This document shows positions 25,369-36,596 of a stretch of DNA of 43,905 bases, in pieces (position 1 is the first letter of the stretch; each line of letters begins with the position of its first letter). The position numbers and the translations under genes were made by a program. The notes under the pieces are model-generated. The model saw nothing but the letters and a program-made list of their open reading frames with translations, had not been told where the DNA came from and did no database searches. The stretch lies in contig NZ_MSCQ01000001.1 in NCBI RefSeq assembly GCF_002954725.1, positions 1,904,784 to 1,948,688 on the forward strand, in the 5' to 3' direction. Origin of the DNA: Photobacterium phosphoreum. Lineage in GTDB: Bacteria > Pseudomonadota > Gammaproteobacteria > Enterobacterales > Vibrionaceae.

Positions 25369-26247
25369 TTATTTTTCTTCAGAAACAATACGCATTAAAT
25401 ATTGACCGTATTCATTTTTCATCATTGGTTCAGCCAGCAATTGTACTTGCTCTGTTGTTAACCAATCATTACGCCATGAAATTTCTTCTAAACAAGCAAC
25501 TTTTAAGCCTTGAATATTTTGTACGGTTTCAACAAATGATGCTGCCTGTTGCAGGCTCTCATGAGTCCCCGTATCAAGCCATGCAAAACCACGGCCTAAT
25601 AGCTCAACATTTAATGATCCATCATTTAGGTACATTTCATTTAATGTGGTAATTTCAAGCTCGCCACGATGTGACGGTTTAACTTGCTTTGCCATTTCAA
25701 CGACACGATTATCATAAAAATATAATCCTGTTACTGCATAATTTGATTTAGGTTGTTGCGGTTTTTCTTCAATAGAAATGGCTTTCATATTGTTATCAAA
25801 TTCAACCACACCAAAACGTTCTGGATCATGTACTTGATAACCAAAAACAGTAGCAACACCTTGTGATATTAACTCTCTGGCATGGCTTAGCTGTTGTCCA
25901 AATGATTGGCCATAAAAAATGTTATCGCCAAGCACTAAACACACGCTATCATTACCAATAAACTCTTCACCAATAATAAATGCCTGTGCTAGACCATCCG
26001 GAGAAGGCTGAATCGCATACTCCAGATTAATTCCAAAGTCAGAGCCATTACCTAATAAACGTTGAAAACTTTGATTATCTTCTGGAGTAGTAATAATCAG
26101 AATATCTTTAATGCCCGCTAACATTAATGTAGATAGTGGGTAAAAAATCATTGGCTTGTCGTAAATAGGTAGTAACTGCTTAGATACACCACGCGTAATA
26201 GGGTAAAGACGCGTACCTGAACCGCCCGCTAAAATAATGCCTTTCAT
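25369..26247 (-). CDS. rmlA: glucose-1-phosphate thymidylyltransferase
   Basis: A 292-aa nucleotidyltransferase making dTDP-glucose, first step to dTDP-rhamnose. The signature [18 protein letters not shown] with [23 protein letters not shown] and EEKPQQPKS blocks are all present, and the length matches RmlA. It follows rmlB after 80 bp. Confidence 0.96.
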   Translation of the reverse strand: MKGIILAGGSGTRLYPITRGVSKQLLPIYDKPMIFYPLSTLMLAGIKDILIITTPEDNQSFQRLLGNGSDFGINLEYAIQPSPDGLAQAFIIGEEFIGNDSVCLVLGDNIFYGQSFGQQLSHARELISQGVATVFGYQVHDPERFGVVEFDNNMKAISIEEKPQQPKSNYAVTGLYFYDNRVVEMAKQVKPSHRGELEITTLNEMYLNDGSLNVELLGRGFAWLDTGTHESLQQAASFVETVQNIQGLKVACLEEISWRNDWLTTEQVQLLAEPMMKNEYGQYLMRIVSEEK

Positions 26248-26327
26248 AAATAAGAATCCAAGGTTATATATCTAGGGTTGGTAAATAAATACTCAACCCG
26301 AGATCAAAAAAGAAAGATGTGGATAAA

Positions 26328-27386
26328 TTAGTTACCTAAACGCTCACGGTTATATGAGCCATCTAATACTCGGCTCCACCATTTTTGATTCGCTAAATAC
26401 CATTCAACAGTTTTACGAATACCTGATTCAAACGTTTCTGCCGGTTTCCAGCCAAGTTCACGGGCAATTTTAGAAGCATCAATTGCATAACGAACATCAT
26501 GCCCTGGGCGATCTGTTACGTAAGTAATTAAGTTTTGGTATTCAGTTATGTCTTGAGGTTTATTAGGTACTAACTCTTCTAGCAATGAACAAATCGTTTT
26601 TACCACTTCAATATTGGCTTTTTCATTATGACCACCAATATTATAGGTTTCACCAATTTCGCCTTTAGTGACTACGGTATAAAGCGCTGAGGCATGATCT
26701 TCTACATATAGCCAATCACGAATTTGCATGCCATTGCCGTAAACTGGCAATGCCTTACCGTCTAAAGCATTTAAAATAATTAACGGAATCAGCTTTTCGG
26801 GGAAATGGTACGGACCGTAATTATTTGAGCAATTAGTTACAATGGTTGGTAAACCGTATGTACGTAGCCATGCTCGCACTAAATGATCGCTTGATGCTTT
26901 AGAGGCTGAATACGGACTCGATGGCTCATACGATGTTGTTTCAGTGAACAAGTCATCGGTGCCTTCCAAGTCACCATATACTTCATCGGTTGAAATATGG
27001 TGGAAACGAAATGCCGCCTTGCGGGTATCATCTAATTGATTCCAGTAAGCACGAGTTGCTTCTAAAATTGTATAGGTACCGACAATATTGGTTTCAATAA
27101 ATGCCGCAGGACCATCGATTGAACGATCAACATGGCTTTCAGCAGCTAAATGCATAACCGCATCAGGTTGATGCTCAGCAAAGACACGATCTAACTCTGC
27201 GCGATCACAAATATCAACTTGCTCAAAAGAATAACGATCATTGTTTTCTACATCAACTAATGACTCTAAGTTACCTGCGTAAGTTAATTTATCAACGTTA
27301 ACAACACTATCTTTAGTATTACTTATAATATGACGAATCACGGCCGAACCAATAAAACCGGCACCACCAGTTACTAAAATTTTCAT
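26328..27386 (-). CDS. rmlB: dTDP-glucose 4,6-dehydratase
   Basis: A 352-aa SDR dehydratase, second step to dTDP-rhamnose. It has GGAGFIGS for [24 protein letters not shown] and the YSASKA active-site YxxxK. ATG 27386 gives the family start [13 protein letters not shown]; the longer reading frame through 27479 overlaps ugd and adds 31 residues unlike the family. Confidence 0.96.
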   Translation of the reverse strand: MKILVTGGAGFIGSAVIRHIISNTKDSVVNVDKLTYAGNLESLVDVENNDRYSFEQVDICDRAELDRVFAEHQPDAVMHLAAESHVDRSIDGPAAFIETNIVGTYTILEATRAYWNQLDDTRKAAFRFHHISTDEVYGDLEGTDDLFTETTSYEPSSPYSASKASSDHLVRAWLRTYGLPTIVTNCSNNYGPYHFPEKLIPLIILNALDGKALPVYGNGMQIRDWLYVEDHASALYTVVTKGEIGETYNIGGHNEKANIEVVKTICSLLEELVPNKPQDITEYQNLITYVTDRPGHDVRYAIDASKIARELGWKPAETFESGIRKTVEWYLANQKWWSRVLDGSYNRERLGN

Positions 27387-27399
27387 TTTTATTCTCTTA

Positions 27400-28566
27400 T
27401 TAATCTGCGCCAAACAAATCGCGTGTATACACTTTATCAGCAATATCTGAAAGTTCTTCAACCATACGATTAGAAACAATCACATCACACTGTTGTTTAA
27501 ACTCAGCTAAGTTATCCATGACTAATGAATTAAAGAATTCTTTTTCATGTAATACAGGTTCATAAATAACAACTTCAATACCTTTAGCTTTAATACGCTT
27601 CATGATCCCTTGAATACTTGATGCGCGGAAGTTATCGGAACCTGCTTTCATAATTAAACGGTAAATACCAACACATTCTGGATTTTTAGCAATAATAGAG
27701 TCAGCTATAAAATCTTTACGGGTGGTATTGGCATCAACAATTGCACCAATAATATTATTTGGCACATCGCGGTAATTAGCACGAAGTTGTTTAGTATCTT
27801 TAGGTAAACAATAGCCACCATAACCAAACGATGGATTATTGTAATGATTGCCTATACGAGGATCTAAACCTACACCTTCAATAATTTGACGTGCATCTAA
27901 ACCATTGGAAGCAGCGTAGGTATCTAATTCATTAAAGTAAGCAACACGCATTGCCAAATAGGTATTAGAAAATAACTTTACCGCTTCAGCTTCAGTTGAA
28001 TCTATAAATAAAACTGGAATATCTTGTTTAATAGCGCCTTCAAATAATAAATTAGCAAATACTGTTGCACGTTCGCTTTGTTCACCAACAATAATACGTG
28101 ATGGATAGAGATTATCGTAAAGAGCACGACCTTCACGTAAGAACTCAGGTGAGAAGATAATATTCTCAAAGCCAAACTGCTCTTTAACCTGTTTAGTATA
28201 ACCAACAGGAACAGTTGATTTAATCACCATCACTGCATTTGGATTTATAGCCATAACATCTTTAATAACAGCTTCAACAGATGAGGTATTAAAAAAGTTA
28301 TTTACAGAGTCGTAATCAGTCGGGGTTGCAATAATAACAAAATCAGCACTTTCATATGCTAACTGCTTATTCAATGTAGCATGAAAATTTAATTGCTTAT
28401 TTTGGAGAAAATCTTCAATTTCCTTATCTACTATTGGGGATATTTTATCATTTAATAAATTTATTTTTTCTTCGATAATATCTACAGCAATAACTTCATT
28501 ATGCTGTGCTAAGAGCATAGCATTAGACAGGCCCACATAACCAGTTCCGGCAATAGCGATTTTCAT
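27400..28566 (-). CDS. ugd: UDP-glucose 6-dehydrogenase
   Basis: A 388-aa enzyme oxidising UDP-glucose to UDP-glucuronate with NAD. Seen: the [10 protein letters not shown] nucleotide loop, [22 protein letters not shown] and the catalytic Cys in [11 protein letters not shown]. Length and blocks match the shorter bacterial Ugd form. UDP-GlcA would serve one of the glycosyltransferases. It lies 13 bp ahead of rmlB. Confidence 0.95.
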   Translation of the reverse strand: MKIAIAGTGYVGLSNAMLLAQHNEVIAVDIIEEKINLLNDKISPIVDKEIEDFLQNKQLNFHATLNKQLAYESADFVIIATPTDYDSVNNFFNTSSVEAVIKDVMAINPNAVMVIKSTVPVGYTKQVKEQFGFENIIFSPEFLREGRALYDNLYPSRIIVGEQSERATVFANLLFEGAIKQDIPVLFIDSTEAEAVKLFSNTYLAMRVAYFNELDTYAASNGLDARQIIEGVGLDPRIGNHYNNPSFGYGGYCLPKDTKQLRANYRDVPNNIIGAIVDANTTRKDFIADSIIAKNPECVGIYRLIMKAGSDNFRASSIQGIMKRIKAKGIEVVIYEPVLHEKEFFNSLVMDNLAEFKQQCDVIVSNRMVEELSDIADKVYTRDLFGAD

Positions 28567-28585
28567 TTTAATTCCGAATATATAA

Positions 28586-30010
28586 TTAGAAGGATTGAAT
28601 ATTTTCTAGTGATTTAGTCACAATATATTGAGCTTGTTCTAATTGACCAGATTCAGCATAACAGCGAAGCTCTGGAGCATTTCCTGATGGGCGAAGATGA
28701 ATAACATCACCATTAACTAATATAATTCTTAATCCATCAGTTAAATTAATACACTCAACAGAATAATCATCAAAGCCTAATTTAGTTATAAATTCTTGTG
28801 GCGCATTTTTTGCTTCACTTAAAATAGCGATGCTTTTTTCAGTTGCGAAATTTTGAATACGATCACTATGAGTAAACCGCTGTGGCAAGTCATCCACTAA
28901 TTCATATATCGGCTTTTCTTTTGCTGCTACCAATAACATTAATGCAGGTAATACCGCATCACGAGTAGGTAATGATTTAATTTCTTTGCCATTAACTGAA
29001 ACATCAGAGCCTAATAAAAAACCGCCATTGGCTTCAAAACCTGCAATCGACTGATATTTTTTCGATAACTCAGTAAATTCAGCAATCACATAAGGCGAAC
29101 CTATTTTTGTTCGAGTCACATGACTAAATCGATCGTAACTTTCAATCGCAGTATTACAACTAACTGGAACTGCTAACGCTTCAATATTCATGGCATCAGC
29201 ACATAACAGACCTAAAATATCACCACGTAACCAATCACCATTTTCATCTGCGACCAATGGACGATCACCATCGCCATCAGTTGAGAAAATAAAATCTAAG
29301 TTATATTCTTTTGACCATAGTTTCGCTTTTTGCTTATCGGCATCTGATACTGCTTCGGTATCAATCGGTACAAACTCATCGCTACGCTCAAGCGAAATAA
29401 CTTCAGCGCCTAATGCTTCAAACATTGGCACATATAAATCACGCCCAGCACTTGAGTGCTCGTAAATACCAATACGTTTACCTATTAACACTTGACTATC
29501 GAATAACGAGATATAGCGAACTATATACTGAACAGCCGCTTTATTATTTATCGTTAGTTCAAGTAAATCAGCTATTGATTCAAACTCAGCAGCGGCATTT
29601 AAAATAGCTTGTTCATCTTCTTTACTAATTTCACCATCTGGACGGTAAAATTTAAGGCCATTGCGATCAAAAGGGATATGGCTACCTGTTACCATAATAC
29701 AAGGAATATTGTCTTGCATTGAAGCATAAGCTAATGCAGGTGTTGGCACTACACCATAGTAGATAACTTCAAGTCCTAATTGTTGAACAACTTTAGCACA
29801 CGCTTGTGCCATTGCCGGACTACTTGGTCGATTATCTATTGCAATCGCAACCTGCTTAAAATTAAATTCAGTTTGCATACAACTAATAAATGCATGGGTA
29901 AAAGCCGCACACACGTTAGCAGTGAATTTTTCAACTAAACCACGAGCACCACTGGTTCCAAACTGAATACCTGAATCTTTAATAACTTTTGAACTTAGTA
30001 ATAAACTCAT
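28586..30010 (-). CDS. manB: phosphomannomutase
   Basis: A 474-aa alpha-D-phosphohexomutase converting Man-6-P to Man-1-P. It has the active-site serine in [11 protein letters not shown], metal-binding [13 protein letters not shown], sugar-site [11 protein letters not shown] and phosphate-site [15 protein letters not shown]. It is two bases after manC. The catalytic loop in most ManB is TASHNP, here TGSHIP, a variant seen in some polysaccharide-locus homologues. A phosphoglucomutase activity cannot be ruled out, but the pairing with manC favours mannose. Confidence 0.9.
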   Translation of the reverse strand: MSLLLSSKVIKDSGIQFGTSGARGLVEKFTANVCAAFTHAFISCMQTEFNFKQVAIAIDNRPSSPAMAQACAKVVQQLGLEVIYYGVVPTPALAYASMQDNIPCIMVTGSHIPFDRNGLKFYRPDGEISKEDEQAILNAAAEFESIADLLELTINNKAAVQYIVRYISLFDSQVLIGKRIGIYEHSSAGRDLYVPMFEALGAEVISLERSDEFVPIDTEAVSDADKQKAKLWSKEYNLDFIFSTDGDGDRPLVADENGDWLRGDILGLLCADAMNIEALAVPVSCNTAIESYDRFSHVTRTKIGSPYVIAEFTELSKKYQSIAGFEANGGFLLGSDVSVNGKEIKSLPTRDAVLPALMLLVAAKEKPIYELVDDLPQRFTHSDRIQNFATEKSIAILSEAKNAPQEFITKLGFDDYSVECINLTDGLRIILVNGDVIHLRPSGNAPELRCYAESGQLEQAQYIVTKSLENIQSF

Positions 30011-30012
30011 TT

Positions 30013-31431
30013 TTAATATCCTTCACCATCAGTTCCAATACGGACGATATCGTCTTCCGATAAATAATTTCCAGTTCGTACTTCAACAAGCTCTAAATCA
30101 ACTCTGCCTGGGTTTTCAAAAGAATGAGGAGAACCGATAGGAATATAAGTCGACTGATTTTCAGAAACTAAATATGTTTCATCACCATTTAAAACTTTTG
30201 CCGTCCCAGATACTACAATCCAATGCTCTGCACGATGATAATGAATTTGGGTTGCTGTTTTTTCACCGGGGCGTACTGTTATCTTTTTGACGTGATAACG
30301 ATCACCTTCTGCAATTTGTTCATGTTTACCCCAAGGGCGATAAATATCTAAATGATGTTGATATTCATTTCTACCCATATCCTTTAAACGATTAACAATA
30401 TTTTTAACATTTTGTACTTTATCTTTATGTGCCACTAAAATTGCATCTTTTGTCTCGACGATAACTAGATCAGAAACACCTACCGTTGTAACCAATTTAT
30501 TTTGAGCATAAATATAACTATTCGTCGTTGAATCTAGAAGCACATCGCCACGACAAGCATTCCCTGCTTCGTCCTTATTATGAATCCCCCATAATGCAGA
30601 CCAAGAACCAACATCACTCCAACCAGCATCCATTGGTACGATAATAGCTTTATCTGTTTTTTCCATAACGGCATAGTCAATTGAATCATCAGGACACTTA
30701 TCAAAAATATCCTTAGATATACGTATAAAATCTAAGTCAGAATATGTTGATGCTATAGCCAATTTACAAATATCATAAATTTCAGGATTATACTTTTTAA
30801 GCTCACTCAAATACGTAGATGCTTTAAATAAAAACATACCACTATTCCAAGAGTATAGTTTTGAACTAAAATAACTTTCTGCTGTTTCTAAATCAGGTTT
30901 TTCAACAAATGCTTCTACCTGAAATAGAGAATTACCAAGATGCTTACCCTGTTTAATATAACCATAACCTGTTTCAGGATGGCTTGGAACAATACCAAAT
31001 GTCACTAACATTCCATCATTAGCTGCATCTTTTGCTTTATTTACAGATTCGATAAATGCACTTTCTTTAGTAATAACATGGTCTGCAGCTAAAACTAAAA
31101 GTAAAGGATCATTACCATCGCTTATTGCTTTAAAAGCAGCAAGTGCAATTGCAGGTGCTGTATTTCTTCCAACTGGCTCTAATATAATACTAGCATTATT
31201 AACACCAATATTTCGTAATTGCTCAGCAACCATAAAACGATGTTCATTATTACAAATAATTATTGGTTCTGATTTAGATAAAGAATCTAATCTTGTAATA
31301 GTATTTTGAAGCATAGAATCATCATTTACTAAGGAAATAAATTGTTTAGGATAATGTGTTCTAGATAAGGGCCAAAGACGTGATCCAGAACCACCGGCCA
31401 TAATAACAGGTATCAATTTTTTTTCGTTCAT
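30013..31431 (-). CDS. manC: mannose-1-P guanylyltransferase/mannose-6-P isomerase
   Basis: A 472-aa bifunctional enzyme. The N-terminal guanylyltransferase has [16 protein letters not shown] and a [10 protein letters not shown] block. The C-terminal PMI cupin (about 350-470) has [32 protein letters not shown] and [12 protein letters not shown]. Together with ManB it supplies GDP-mannose. No gmd or fcl is in the window, so mannose itself is probably the sugar used. It lies nine bases after wzy. Confidence 0.95.
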   Translation of the reverse strand: MNEKKLIPVIMAGGSGSRLWPLSRTHYPKQFISLVNDDSMLQNTITRLDSLSKSEPIIICNNEHRFMVAEQLRNIGVNNASIILEPVGRNTAPAIALAAFKAISDGNDPLLLVLAADHVITKESAFIESVNKAKDAANDGMLVTFGIVPSHPETGYGYIKQGKHLGNSLFQVEAFVEKPDLETAESYFSSKLYSWNSGMFLFKASTYLSELKKYNPEIYDICKLAIASTYSDLDFIRISKDIFDKCPDDSIDYAVMEKTDKAIIVPMDAGWSDVGSWSALWGIHNKDEAGNACRGDVLLDSTTNSYIYAQNKLVTTVGVSDLVIVETKDAILVAHKDKVQNVKNIVNRLKDMGRNEYQHHLDIYRPWGKHEQIAEGDRYHVKKITVRPGEKTATQIHYHRAEHWIVVSGTAKVLNGDETYLVSENQSTYIPIGSPHSFENPGRVDLELVEVRTGNYLSEDDIVRIGTDGEGY

Positions 31432-31440
31432 AATATATTA

Positions 31441-32622
31441 TCAGTTATTTACTCTAATAAGAATACGAGTAATTAGTGAGAAAAAATAGTAAGCTATTAG
31501 TATTAATATTGCAGTTTTAATTATAACTAAAATAGGAGCTTTGATTAACATGAAGCTCATTGAAAGATAAATAACATAGAGCTCTCCCGGTAGTTTTCTT
31601 ATTACTTTAAAGAAAAAATAATAAAATATTGGAAATAGAAAAATGACGCTATATCCGAAATATATCATGAATTCAGATAAGAAAAAGTGCCCACCTAATG
31701 GATAATACTTTAGAGAAATTACGCCATTAGACATTGCGTTAGATATCACTTCAAGAATATGACTTTGAAAAAAGTTTGTCAGATTAAATAAAGAAATAAA
31801 ATTATCATATATGAAGTAAATTGGACTACCTAAAAAGCTTCCATTGTTATTGATTATTTCAACTGTTTGATATGCACCATAAGACCCAAATATAGCCTCA
31901 GAGAAAAAAGGCCACAAAACAAGGCCGAAAGAAAATTCAATATCAGTTCTTCTTAGGGTCATATATACAAAAATAAAAAATAGAGCCAACAAAAAAGGAA
32001 ACATCGATAGTGCTTTTTTTAAGCTATATCTTTCACCATAAAAGTAAATAAATATTGCAATCATCATATGTGTTCTAGCTGTATCAACAATGCTGATGAA
32101 TAACAATATCAAAAGAAAAAGAAAAAATTTATATGAAGATATTTTGTTCTTGCTTCTTGATATAGATAACGATGAAAATACTAAAAGTAAGATAGTTTTT
32201 GAAAAGGTTGCAACTGAGGTCATAACCGTCACTTCCTCACCATATTTAGGCCAAGGATAAAACCAAACCAAAACAAGTACTATGGGTGAGAGTATTGGGA
32301 ACAAAATTCTTGCAAAAATTTCAAACCTACCATTTACATCATAGTTAATACAAAAAACCCTTCTATTATAAAATGTTATAGTAAATAGAAAAATATTTAT
32401 ACTAATGATAGTTAACGATATATAGTGGGATATTTCTTTATTTAGTAGAGGTAGTTCAATATTTACAACATTGCTACCAAACTCTAGATAATATAAAGGA
32501 AATACAGAATATAAGAATATGAATATTCCATATACTAGTAAGCCAGAATTAAGGCTACTATCAATCTTATACCATCTTATGAGAACAAGAAAAATACTCA
32601 ATAATAATATAATAAAAATCAT
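31441..32622 (-). CDS. wzy: O-antigen polymerase-like membrane protein
   Basis: A 393-aa protein with about ten hydrophobic segments and a large central periplasmic-type loop near residues 200-300 (SFGLVLWPFFSEAIFGSYGAYQ), the topology of Wzy polymerases. Wzy sequences diverge so strongly that assignment rests on topology and position, between glycosyltransferases and nucleotide-sugar genes. It overlaps the upstream GT by four bases. GC is very low. Confidence 0.72.
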   Translation of the reverse strand: MIFIILLLSIFLVLIRWYKIDSSLNSGLLVYGIFIFLYSVFPLYYLEFGSNVVNIELPLLNKEISHYISLTIISINIFLFTITFYNRRVFCINYDVNGRFEIFARILFPILSPIVLVLVWFYPWPKYGEEVTVMTSVATFSKTILLLVFSSLSISRSKNKISSYKFFLFLLILLFISIVDTARTHMMIAIFIYFYGERYSLKKALSMFPFLLALFFIFVYMTLRRTDIEFSFGLVLWPFFSEAIFGSYGAYQTVEIINNNGSFLGSPIYFIYDNFISLFNLTNFFQSHILEVISNAMSNGVISLKYYPLGGHFFLSEFMIYFGYSVIFLFPIFYYFFFKVIRKLPGELYVIYLSMSFMLIKAPILVIIKTAILILIAYYFFSLITRILIRVNN

Positions 32623-33668
32623 ATCTTTTTTATTTCCGAACTAATAATGTCTGCATTTTTAGCCCACGAGTCATTATATTTAAAATTACATATTTCTTTC
32701 TCTGATACTAAGGTTTCTTTAATTAAAGAATATAAATCATCAATAGCCGGATCAAAGAAGGTAATATCTTCAAGACCCATATTTGGGATTTCACTTTGAG
32801 ATGTGCATATTACTTTAGCCCCACAAGAAAGAGCTTCCAATGGAGGAATACCAAATCCTTCATAGATACTTGGAAAAACAAATAATTCGCAAGAATTATA
32901 CAAAAGAGATAGTTCAGTATCCCTAACAAAACCAGTAAACTTTACCCTATTACTATAAGGTGAAGATTGAACTTCTTTAAAAAAATCATGCATCAACCAG
33001 CCAGAAGGCCCTACGATAAGTAAATCACCAATATAGTTATCTTTTTCGATTAAGGTGAAAAAAGCTTTAACAAGAGAATTTATATTTTTCCTAGGTTCAA
33101 TCGAACCAACAGCAAGAATAAAACTATCTCTCGGAGAAGTGTTATTCTTAAATAGGCCAATATCAATAGAGTTTCTAGCAACCATTATTGCCTTAGGCTC
33201 CAAAGAGAAAAAATCAACTATTTCATTTTTCGTAAACTCTGATACTGTTATGATTTTCTTTGCACGCTTCAAACTGAAAGTAAATGAGAATCTGTTCATC
33301 CATTTATTAAGTAACGTCATTGTCTCTGGGTAACGATAAGCTACAATATCGTGAACAAATAGAATACTTTTAATTCGAAAGAAAGGAATACAATGACAGA
33401 AACCCAAAAAGATGGCATTCCGAGGAAGGATAAAACTCAAGAGTATAGAAACGAAAATTGTACCCGGTATTTTTGAGAACTTATCGTACACATTCACATC
33501 GATAGATTCCTTTTTTATCTTCTCAGGAAGAATTATCTCCTTATTAGATATTAAGGTAATTTTATAACCAAGGTTAGATAATTCATATACCATTTCCGTG
33601 ACATATCTTGCGACTCCAACCGGATTGGCCTTTAAACTACGTGCGTCAATATATAATCTAGGATACAT
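32619..33668 (-). CDS. GT4 glycosyltransferase
   Basis: A 349-aa GT-B glycosyltransferase of family 4. The C-terminal donor domain has AVGSIEPRKNINSLVKAF and LFVFPSIYEGFGIPPLEALSCG with the E-x7-E motif. ATG 33668 is chosen because GGAG stands about five bases before it; a GTG at 33674 is the alternative. It overlaps the previous GT by 11 bp. Donor could be GDP-mannose; not provable from sequence. Confidence 0.87.
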   Translation of the reverse strand: MYPRLYIDARSLKANPVGVARYVTEMVYELSNLGYKITLISNKEIILPEKIKKESIDVNVYDKFSKIPGTIFVSILLSFILPRNAIFLGFCHCIPFFRIKSILFVHDIVAYRYPETMTLLNKWMNRFSFTFSLKRAKKIITVSEFTKNEIVDFFSLEPKAIMVARNSIDIGLFKNNTSPRDSFILAVGSIEPRKNINSLVKAFFTLIEKDNYIGDLLIVGPSGWLMHDFFKEVQSSPYSNRVKFTGFVRDTELSLLYNSCELFVFPSIYEGFGIPPLEALSCGAKVICTSQSEIPNMGLEDITFFDPAIDDLYSLIKETLVSEKEICNFKYNDSWAKNADIISSEIKKI

Positions 33669-34716
33669 TATCACTCCAGCTATTTTTTATTTTATCAAAT
33701 GAATATTTTCTAGATGATACAATTGCATTAAAGGCCACCTGAGAATAGCATTCTTTATCTTTTATTGTGAGGATGTCGATAACTGTGGATACATATTCAT
33801 CTTCAGTTAATATAATCCCATCATTACCAGAATTTATAATTTCTTTAGGTCCAATATGATCTGTGGTTATTACCACAACGCCCTGACTCATTGCTTCAAT
33901 TATAACAACACCAAATAGCTCTTCCCAATATTTATTGCGTTTTGATGGAACTAAAAGGAAGTTTAAACTTGATAGATAGCTCCTAACATCATCACGGTTA
34001 CTAAGAAATCCAAGATAATCTATATTTCTACTTCCTGTAATACAATCCTCCATTGCACCTTTACCTACAGCATAAAAGTCAACGTTAGAATATAATAATT
34101 CATTATTCGCTATTTCAATAAATTCATTGATTCCTTTAGACTCATTAATACGACCAAGAAAACCAACATTTAGCTTATTTATATCTTTCCATTTTCGTTC
34201 AAAACATTCTTTCGAAATTTCCTGACAGTCAACAACATGATATATCTGACTTAAATCAGAAATCTTCATATTGATAAATAAAGATAATTTTTTTTGAGCT
34301 TCTTTTGTTACACAGATAATCTTATAGTCTGTTCTCAATAATTTCTTCCAAATAATCTCAAGATATTTATTCAGAAAACCATAACTAAAAGGATAATAAG
34401 CCCCCCAGTGAGGCCAAGACGAATGATATATTACAGTATTTCTATATTTCAACACTGAGTATAAAATCATTCTTATATTTAACGGAGCCATTGCAATTAG
34501 TATTTTATTTCTTTTTATAAATGGAATAAAAACCAAAAGTAATAGCGAATTTAATACATCATCGCTGATTTTTTTATGCTTTATAAGATCTCTTAATAAA
34601 AATCTAAATGGTCGCGAATTACAAAATATAACATTATCTACGCTCTCTAAAGCTTTATAATATGGTCTACCATCAAAGTCGTGTATTATAATTAACTTAT
34701 TGTTGAATCTCTTCAT
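33658..34716 (-). CDS. GT4 glycosyltransferase
   Basis: A 352-aa glycosyltransferase with a GT4 C-terminal domain: VGFLGRINESKGINEFIEIA, LGFLSNRDDVRSYLSSLNFLLVPSKR and ELFGVVIIEAMSQGVVVITT (E-x7-E). The N-terminal acceptor domain is highly diverged. ATG 34716 is preferred, having GAGA seven bases upstream, to a TTG at 34728. It overlaps its upstream neighbour by 20 bp. Confidence 0.85.
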   Translation of the reverse strand: MKRFNNKLIIIHDFDGRPYYKALESVDNVIFCNSRPFRFLLRDLIKHKKISDDVLNSLLLLVFIPFIKRNKILIAMAPLNIRMILYSVLKYRNTVIYHSSWPHWGAYYPFSYGFLNKYLEIIWKKLLRTDYKIICVTKEAQKKLSLFINMKISDLSQIYHVVDCQEISKECFERKWKDINKLNVGFLGRINESKGINEFIEIANNELLYSNVDFYAVGKGAMEDCITGSRNIDYLGFLSNRDDVRSYLSSLNFLLVPSKRNKYWEELFGVVIIEAMSQGVVVITTDHIGPKEIINSGNDGIILTEDEYVSTVIDILTIKDKECYSQVAFNAIVSSRKYSFDKIKNSWSDNVS

Positions 34717-35722
34717 ATATAATCTCAAAAGTATTATTCCAATTGTATTTACTCAGGAATACCTTACTATCTATATCGTCGAATAAATGATTTTCGAAAA
34801 GTAAATTAGTAATACTTTCGACATTATTGATATCAAAATAATATATATTATCACTATTAAACTCTTTAAAAGCGGGAATATCATTACAATAGACAATAGT
34901 ACCAGAGTTTATAGCCTCTAGTATCGGCAATCCGAAACCTTCATACTTAGATGGAAATACAAATGCATAAGCATTTTTATACAAAAAATAAAGTTCTTTA
35001 TCCGAAACAACCCCTGTACAGGTAACTCCATCACTTACTATATTATGTCCAGAACCGACTAAAATAAGCTTTCTTTCTCCACCTACTTTTATATAAGTTT
35101 TGTAAGCACAGAGAAATTCACTTATTCCTTTATGTGGACGACCGTTTCCAACATACAGAAAATATTCACTCCCAAATTTATCATTAGATACTTCACCATC
35201 AATTGATATTTTAGAAAATAAATCGTTAATCCCTTCAGAACAAATTATAGAATTACAAATAAACATACTCAACAAATCATCTTTAGTTGTCTGTGATACA
35301 GAAAATACATTATCCGATGATAACAATGAATATTTAACTATAAAGTCATAATATCTGACTCCAATCAAACGTTGAAAACCAGGTTTAAAAAAATCATCAA
35401 CGATTCTATACATTAAATCATGAACTGTAATAAAGCATTGAGTTCTATCTCTCTTAAACCATAACCCTGAATAATGGAATGATATGTATTTTTCTGGATT
35501 GATAATATAAATAAAAAACGAGAAAATAAAAAAATGAATTATATTAAACGGCTTAAATTTAGTAACTTTTTGTGTTCCAATTAATTTATCATTTTTTTTA
35601 TTAACTAGTAACAGTATTTTATCTTTACCAAACTTTTCAACAAATCTATTCGCATTTTCTATACTGAATCTTGAGATCCCTGTTTCAGACTCTGCTACAA
35701 GTCTACAGTCTAAAATTATCAT
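34697..35722 (-). CDS. GT4 glycosyltransferase
   Basis: A 341-aa glycosyltransferase with the family-4 donor domain: YVGNGRPHKGISEFLCAY and FVFPSKYEGFGLPILEAINSG (E-x7-E). ATG 35722 is chosen over an overlapping TTG. It overlaps the WavE-like gene by 20 bp. As with the next GT, it probably adds one sugar of the repeat unit on the cytoplasmic face. Confidence 0.87.
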   Translation of the reverse strand: MIILDCRLVAESETGISRFSIENANRFVEKFGKDKILLLVNKKNDKLIGTQKVTKFKPFNIIHFFIFSFFIYIINPEKYISFHYSGLWFKRDRTQCFITVHDLMYRIVDDFFKPGFQRLIGVRYYDFIVKYSLLSSDNVFSVSQTTKDDLLSMFICNSIICSEGINDLFSKISIDGEVSNDKFGSEYFLYVGNGRPHKGISEFLCAYKTYIKVGGERKLILVGSGHNIVSDGVTCTGVVSDKELYFLYKNAYAFVFPSKYEGFGLPILEAINSGTIVYCNDIPAFKEFNSDNIYYFDINNVESITNLLFENHLFDDIDSKVFLSKYNWNNTFEIIYEEIQQ

Positions 35723-36587
35723 CAAAGAACCTTTTTAACTTAATCTTAATTTTTTTTATTTTAGGAAGCGCATAGTAATCTTGATTTTTTTTCTGATTAA
35801 GTATGTAAGAATCTATCAATTCTCGCTTATTTGAATATATTTTTTCAGAATTTATAAAAAAAAATTTAATACCATTATCTGTTATATTCTTATTAAATGG
35901 CTCAGGATCTGATTCCTTAACGGGAAAATAGACTATATGATAGTCTTTATACCTTACCCACTCATCAATAACGTTAATATTATTTTTCTTTAATTTTCTA
36001 GCCAATAATTTTTCAGGATTCCTACCAACTTGATTATATTCTCTATGAAGATAATCATTATCTTTCCATGACCATACTTTTATCATTGTTTTAACACTTG
36101 CAACCATAATATGATCAGATACCCACGAATAAGGAATTAAATAGTTTTTTGAAACTAACGCCATTCCTTCATCTATTCTTTCAGTAGGAAAAAAATCTTT
36201 AGTAATAATTGAGCAATCTGTTCTCATACGTACTACATAATCATAATTAATATTAAAAATCTCTAAACATTGCACTAATATTCTCATGCTGTTAAACATC
36301 CCTATAATATTAAAATGGGATGATAAGCCCGAGTCACTCTGCTTTTTGAAAATATTATCATAAGATGTTTCAAGATTAGGTTCTGCTTCTATCAAATATT
36401 TAATATCATATTTCCCTCTATTCAATATCTGTTCTTCTTCTCTTGCTTTACTTTTTGACTCTGCTTTCCATAAAAAAACATAGTAATCGATATCCCTATC
36501 TCCCTTTACTCTTTCAATGTTATCAATTACTGAATTTATATATCTAGGTGGTCCAGCGATTAAAACAGCTATTTTTAATTTTTTCAT
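35703..36587 (-). CDS. WavE-like LPS biosynthesis glycosyltransferase
   Basis: A 294-aa protein beginning MKKLKIAVLIAGPPRYI with an RMRTDCSI motif (DxD-like Asp) and a SDHIMVASVKTM block, the pattern of WavE/lipopolysaccharide synthesis proteins described in Vibrio. The C-terminal tail is strongly basic (KIKKIKIKLKRFFDD) and may contact the membrane. It lies nine bases after wzx. Family assignment is by recall; the exact linkage is unknown. Confidence 0.65.
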   Translation of the reverse strand: MKKLKIAVLIAGPPRYINSVIDNIERVKGDRDIDYYVFLWKAESKSKAREEEQILNRGKYDIKYLIEAEPNLETSYDNIFKKQSDSGLSSHFNIIGMFNSMRILVQCLEIFNINYDYVVRMRTDCSIITKDFFPTERIDEGMALVSKNYLIPYSWVSDHIMVASVKTMIKVWSWKDNDYLHREYNQVGRNPEKLLARKLKKNNINVIDEWVRYKDYHIVYFPVKESDPEPFNKNITDNGIKFFFINSEKIYSNKRELIDSYILNQKKNQDYYALPKIKKIKIKLKRFFDDNFRL

Positions 36588-36596
36588 AGTATATAA

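Noticed and set aside
27387..27479. N-terminal extension of RmlB
   Set aside because: It overlaps ugd in another frame and is unlike the family; ATG 27386 gives the expected MKILVTGG start.
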